This document shows, piece by piece, positions 60,978 through 64,000 of a stretch of 64,000 nucleotides of DNA; within the stretch, counting starts at the first letter, position 1, and every line of letters starts with the position of its first letter. Source of the DNA: an uncultured Clostridia bacterium (GTDB lineage Bacteria > Bacillota > Clostridia > UBA1381); NCBI GenBank assembly GCA_944392335.1, contig CALXWJ010000038.1, positions 1 through 64,000 on the forward strand, written 5' to 3'. The translations under genes were made by a program, and so were the position numbers. The notes below the pieces were generated by a model that saw only the letters and a list, made by a program, of their open reading frames with translations, did no database searches and was not told where the DNA came from.

Positions 60978-62336
60978 ATGAAAAAAATATTGTCTATGCT
61001 GCTGATCTTTTGTCTGACGACAGTCTTTACAACAGGCTGCAACGCGGCACCGCAGCCTGAGGAGAACTCAAGTGATCCGGTGATTACGCTGCAAATCGGC
61101 AAACCTATGATGACAGTAAACGGCATCGAGCAGGAAATTGATCCCGGATGCGGTACTGTACCGGTGATTAAAAATGACCGGACGCTTCTTCCCGTCAGGG
61201 CGGTTGTGGAAGCAATGGGCGGCGCAGCGGCATGGGATGAGGAAACACAGACGGCGGTGTTGACAAAGGACAATATCCGCCTTCTGCTTACCATCGGCAG
61301 CAAAACTGCTTTTGTAAATGAAGAAGAGCGCACCCTCGATATCGCCCCAGTCATTATAAATGATAGGACTATGCTTCCCATACGGTTTATTGCGGAAGAA
61401 TTTGGATATGCGGTCGGCTGGGATGGAGTGGCACAAACCATCACCTTAACGTCAGTCGAGGTGTCGGCACCGTCTGAAACTATGGAGGTAACTATGAACA
61501 ATCCGGGAAATTTTAATTTTGAAGCAAGAACCGTTATGTTAAACAGCGGCTACGAAATGCCGATTAACGGCATTGGAACCTACAGCCTGCACGGCGATAC
61601 CTGTATCAATTCGGTAAAATCCGCCTTGGCTGCGGGCGTGCGGCTGATTGACACCGCTTCCGTTTACGGCAACGAGGCGAAAGTCGGTCAGGCAGTCCGT
61701 GAGGCAATGGAGGAATACGGCATTGACCGTGAAGAAATTTTTGTTACCACAAAGATATATCCCGGCAGCGAGATGGAAAATCCGGAAGAGTCGATACAGG
61801 CGTGCATTGACCGGCTGAACATCGGTTATGTGGATCTGATGCTGCTGCACCATCCCGACCCGAATGACGTTGAGGCTTATAAGGCAATGGAAAAATTTGC
61901 GGCAGAGGGCAAAATCCGTTCCATCGGTCTGTCAAACTGGTATGTAGAGGAATTAGAAGAATTTTTGCCGCAGGTGGACACAAAGCCTGCTCTGGTGCAG
62001 AATGAGATACACCCCTATTATCAGGAAAACGACGTGATCCCATACATCCAGTCCCTCGGCATTACCGTGCAGGGCTGGTATCCGCTGGGCGGCAGGGGCC
62101 ATACAGCGGAGCTTCTGGGCGACCCGGTTATTTCTGAAATTGCCGAGGCGCACGGGGTGTCCTCCGCGCAGGTCATTTTAAGATGGAACCTGCAAAAAGG
62201 CGTGGTGGTCATTCCCGGCTCCAGCAACCCCGAGCACATCAAGGAAAACAATGAGCTGTACCATTTCAGCCTGACCGATGACGAAATGCAGCGGATCAAC
62301 GCCCTTGACCGGAATGAAAAGCATGATTGGTATTGA
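60978..62336 (+). CDS. Lipoprotein aldo/keto reductase fused to copper-amine-oxidase-N domain
   Basis: A 452-residue protein. A lipoprotein signal (MKKILSMLLIFCLTTVFTTGC, lipobox TTGC at residue 21) is followed by a copper-amine-oxidase N-terminal stalk domain in two halves (NDRTLLPVRAVVEAMGG and NDRTMLPIRFIAEEFGYAVG). From about 175 a complete aldo/keto reductase begins, with Asp and Tyr in LIDTASVYGNE, Lys in VTTKIYPG, His in LLHHPDPND, and the NADP-binding VVIPGSSNPEHIKEN near the end. All four catalytic residues are present. Export of an NAD(P)H enzyme is unusual. G+C content is clearly higher than the surroundings, implying transfer. Confidence 0.85.
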   Translation: MKKILSMLLIFCLTTVFTTGCNAAPQPEENSSDPVITLQIGKPMMTVNGIEQEIDPGCGTVPVIKNDRTLLPVRAVVEAMGGAAAWDEETQTAVLTKDNIRLLLTIGSKTAFVNEEERTLDIAPVIINDRTMLPIRFIAEEFGYAVGWDGVAQTITLTSVEVSAPSETMEVTMNNPGNFNFEARTVMLNSGYEMPINGIGTYSLHGDTCINSVKSALAAGVRLIDTASVYGNEAKVGQAVREAMEEYGIDREEIFVTTKIYPGSEMENPEESIQACIDRLNIGYVDLMLLHHPDPNDVEAYKAMEKFAAEGKIRSIGLSNWYVEELEEFLPQVDTKPALVQNEIHPYYQENDVIPYIQSLGITVQGWYPLGGRGHTAELLGDPVISEIAEAHGVSSAQVILRWNLQKGVVVIPGSSNPEHIKENNELYHFSLTDDEMQRINALDRNEKHDWY

Positions 62337-62356
62337 TAAAATAAACGGAGGCTGCT

Positions 62357-62448
62357 ATAGATATTTTTGAGCGGGATTTGGCGGGAGAGGCTATTTCTAT
62401 TCACAATCCCGAATTTTATAAAATCAATGAGGTAATCCAACAAACACA
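62357..62448 (+). pseudogene. Remnant of a sugar O-acetyltransferase
   Basis: The frame reads DIFERDLAGEAISIHNPEFY, then KINEVIQQTQ, which fits the N-terminal Mac domain of maltose/sugar O-acetyltransferases. There is no start codon in place, and the frame runs out after about 30 residues. The rest of the enzyme is gone. Confidence 0.55.
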
Positions 62449-62457
62449 ATATTATTA

Positions 62458-62553
62458 CCGAAAATTATTGTTATCCTGCTGTTTATCATATTTGCATGGC
62501 TGACGGTCGGGAAGAACGGAAAAGTACTGCTGTCTGTACAGGCTTCGGAATAA
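62458..62553 (+). pseudogene. Short fragment with one membrane helix
   Basis: An open frame gives PKIIVILLFIIFAWLTVG followed by KNGKVLLSVQASE and a stop. It has no start codon or ribosome binding site. It may be the exported N-terminus of a cyclophilin-like protein whose other parts lie downstream; that link is a guess. Confidence 0.35.
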
Positions 62554-62704
62554 TTGACGCATATGGATATGAAGAAGTGGAGCTATAGTCTAACATTCAT
62601 TTTAATTATAGATAAGTATAACATATAAGTATTTGCTATTTTACGAATAAAGTGATATAATATAAATGAAAAGAAAAATAGTTATGGAGAAGAGATGATT
62701 TTAA

Positions 62705-62830
62705 ATGGAACAACAAATGTTGAAAGATAAAGCTGTAATTATTAAGTGGGCCAGCTGCGGTATGGGTCTGACAATGGCGGAACTGTTCGCCGAAGAAGGC
62801 ATTGTGGCGGTGCTGACGGACCGCGAATAA
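62705..62830 (+). pseudogene. Truncated short-chain dehydrogenase
   Basis: Forty-one residues beginning MEQQMLKDKAVIIKWASCG continue GMGLTMAELFAEEG and end at a premature stop. This is the first beta-alpha-beta of an SDR enzyme, but the glycine motif TGASSGMG is damaged to KWASCGMG and the catalytic Tyr-Lys part is absent. Confidence 0.7.
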
Positions 62831-62831
62831 G

Positions 62832-63073
62832 AATTGCAGTTGTCGGGACAGCCGAATGTAATCTGCTGGTATACAGATACGATGGGTCTGATGTGATAGA
62901 GTATTATGATATCCCCGGCTGATATAAAAACCCCGATAACAGTAAAACAAGCGCATGCGGGAGATGTTTTTTATCCCGATCCCAACCGCAGTGTCCTTTA
63001 TTATCAGGATACTAAAATTAATGAAGAGTATACCAAAGTCAGATATTTCGATGCGACAGAGGAGTTGGTGTAA
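62832..63073 (+). pseudogene. Frameshifted cyclophilin-like protein remnant
   Basis: The first frame reads LLVYRYDGSDVIEYYDIPG and stops. A shift of one base restores ADIKTPITVKQAHAGDVFY, then PDPNRSVLYYQDTKINEEYT and a normal end at 63073. The second part, with AGDVFY and a YT-type ending, resembles the cyclophilin-like domain found beside oxidoreductases in Clostridia. No intact start is visible. Confidence 0.5.
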
Positions 63074-63166
63074 TCCGGTGCTGGAGGACTGGTGCAATTA
63101 GCTTGTAATTATCTGCGGCGAAGAATAAAATATATGTCAAACTATTTTGGAGAGATGGCGAAAAAT

Positions 63167-63403
63167 ATGACAAACAATACTTCTGTTCAGAAAATGATTC
63201 AAAATTTAAAGGATGCCGGATGCGATCCTAAGACGGTAGAACAGTTCATGGAACTGGGCGAAGAAGGGAAAACAAAGGAACAGCTGCATCTGCTTTCCGT
63301 TCACAGGCGGCGGATTTTAGACCGGCTGCATCGGGAAGAAAAGCGGCTTGACTGCCTGGATTATCTGGTTTACCAAATGCAGAAAAAGAAGCCGGCAATA
63401 TAG
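63167..63403 (+). CDS. Small helical protein, second paralogue
   Basis: A 78-residue helical protein (VQKMIQNLKDAGCDPKTVEQ, then HLLSVHRRRILDRLHREEKR and LDCLDYLVYQMQ) related to the one at 60717-60974. The start at 63167 is uncertain: GGAGAG lies 12 bases upstream, and in-frame ATGs exist at 63134 and 63155. It directly precedes the DUF3737 gene, so each paralogue sits next to a different metabolic gene. Function unknown. Confidence 0.6.
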   Translation: MTNNTSVQKMIQNLKDAGCDPKTVEQFMELGEEGKTKEQLHLLSVHRRRILDRLHREEKRLDCLDYLVYQMQKKKPAI

Positions 63404-63425
63404 ATAATGAAATGGAGGTTTCAAT

Positions 63426-64000
63426 ATGAGAACAATTCAAAATAAAACTTTTGATGAAGAAAGGGCACTTTACGGCAGCATGGATATTCTCGTAAAAGAC
63501 TGTTCGTTTGACGGACCGGCGGACGGTGAAAGTGCATTTAAGGAATGTTCAAACGTACAGGCCGAGCGCTGTTTTTTCAATTTGCGTTATCCTTTCTGGC
63601 ATGACCACGGGCTGAAGATCAGCAACTCGGAGATGACAGAGCTTTGCCGCGCGGCATTGTGGTATTCTGACCATATTGAGATCACCGATACCCGGCTGCA
63701 TGGTATCAAGGCTCTTCGCGAATGCAGTGAAGTAACAATGCGGGGCTGCGACATAGTATCCCCGGAATTTGGATGGTCGGTGCAGGATATCGAAATGGAA
63801 GACTGCACAGCCGAGAGCGAATATTTTATGATGCGCTCTTCAAAACTGCATTTTAACAATGTACGCATGAAGGGAAAATATTCCTTCCAGTACATTGAGG
63901 ATTCAGTTTTTGAAAACTGTGTGTTCGATACGAAAGACGCATTCTGGCATGCAAAAAATATTGTGATCCGTAACAGTGTGGTCAAGGGAGAATATCTGGC
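63426..64000 (+). CDS. DUF3737 family protein, cut by the window end
   Basis: The first 191 codons are open to the window edge with no stop. The text is Cys-rich and repetitive (VKDCSFDGPADGESAFKEC, AERCFFNLRYPFWHDHGLKI, VFENCVFDTKDAFWHAKNI), typical of DUF3737, a predicted right-handed parallel beta-helix family. GGAGG lies 7 bases before the ATG at 63426. Function unknown; members often sit beside oxidoreductases and LysR regulators, as this island suggests. Confidence 0.85.
   Translation, partial: MRTIQNKTFDEERALYGSMDILVKDCSFDGPADGESAFKECSNVQAERCFFNLRYPFWHDHGLKISNSEMTELCRAALWYSDHIEITDTRLHGIKALRECSEVTMRGCDIVSPEFGWSVQDIEMEDCTAESEYFMMRSSKLHFNNVRMKGKYSFQYIEDSVFENCVFDTKDAFWHAKNIVIRNSVVKGEYL

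Noticed and set aside
60884-61501. 205-codon antisense frame across the small protein and reductase start
   Set aside because: It lies opposite two well-supported genes and its translation resembles no family; GC-rich third positions explain the openness.
62636-63097. 153-codon antisense frame over the pseudogene fragments
   Set aside because: The opposite strand reads as recognisable SDR and cyclophilin-like remnants, and this frame has no family resemblance.

Overview
The window reads as chromosome of a low-GC, strictly anaerobic Clostridia member (Bacillota). The pointers are canonical AGGAGG ribosome binding sites, a PerR/reverse-rubrerythrin pair, a 6-phosphofructokinase with pyrophosphate-type active-site residues, SLH and copper-amine-oxidase-N stalk domains, and Clostridia-style housekeeping genes. 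I could not fix a family or species.

Region 1 (about 1-30.4 kb) is accessory DNA. A DUF1653 gene, a small XRE regulator and an ECF sigma/ABC-transporter operon (+ strand) meet a long minus-strand block at a shared terminator near 4.3 kb. That block (30.1 down to 4.4 kb) is an integrative and conjugative element (ICE). Read from its integrase inwards it holds: tyrosine recombinase with arm-type repeats, a winged-helix replication-type protein, an ArpU-like regulator, VirB2-like pilin, VirB6-like channel with six tandem repeats, NlpC/P60+3D wall hydrolase, PrgI/VirB3, VirB4, several small accessory proteins, VirD4, an S1-domain protein, a 1852-residue SLH-anchored surface protein, and a last operon (zinc-finger DUF3268 protein, sigma-like factor, signal peptidase I). 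The last operon is preceded by an elaborate leader RNA with a terminator. No classical relaxase is recognisable and no second attachment site is visible, so the element probably continues left of the window.

Region 2 (30.4-60.5 kb) is core chromosome. It holds rubrerythrin/perR, a CNNM-CBS protein and murJ on the minus strand. A plus-strand series follows: Eis-like acetyltransferase, DJ-1, 5-FTHF cyclo-ligase, CPBP protease, tatD, a TatD-linked radical SAM protein, HD protein, recX, rimO, mnmA, Nudix, azlCD, HAD. Then come PPi-type pfk and tcdA, an orphan LysR, argH/argG with ARG-box-like sites, ruvC, the str operon (L7Ae-rpsL-rpsG-fusA-tuf) and gap. A dispersed intergenic repeat of about 105-138 bp, with three hairpins in its best copy, occurs three times, plus a deletion remnant, only in this part.

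Region 3 (60.6-64 kb) is a GC-richer, apparently acquired and partly decayed redox island. It has two paralogous small helical proteins, a lipoprotein-type aldo/keto reductase fused to a copper-amine-oxidase-N stalk domain, remnants of a sugar O-acetyltransferase, a short-chain dehydrogenase and a cyclophilin-like protein, and the start of a DUF3737 gene cut by the window end.

The most interesting signals are the leader RNA ahead of the ICE zinc-finger/sigma/signal-peptidase operon, the dispersed three-hairpin repeat family, the VirB6 repeat fusion, the giant Cys-repeat SLH protein, and the exported aldo/keto reductase.
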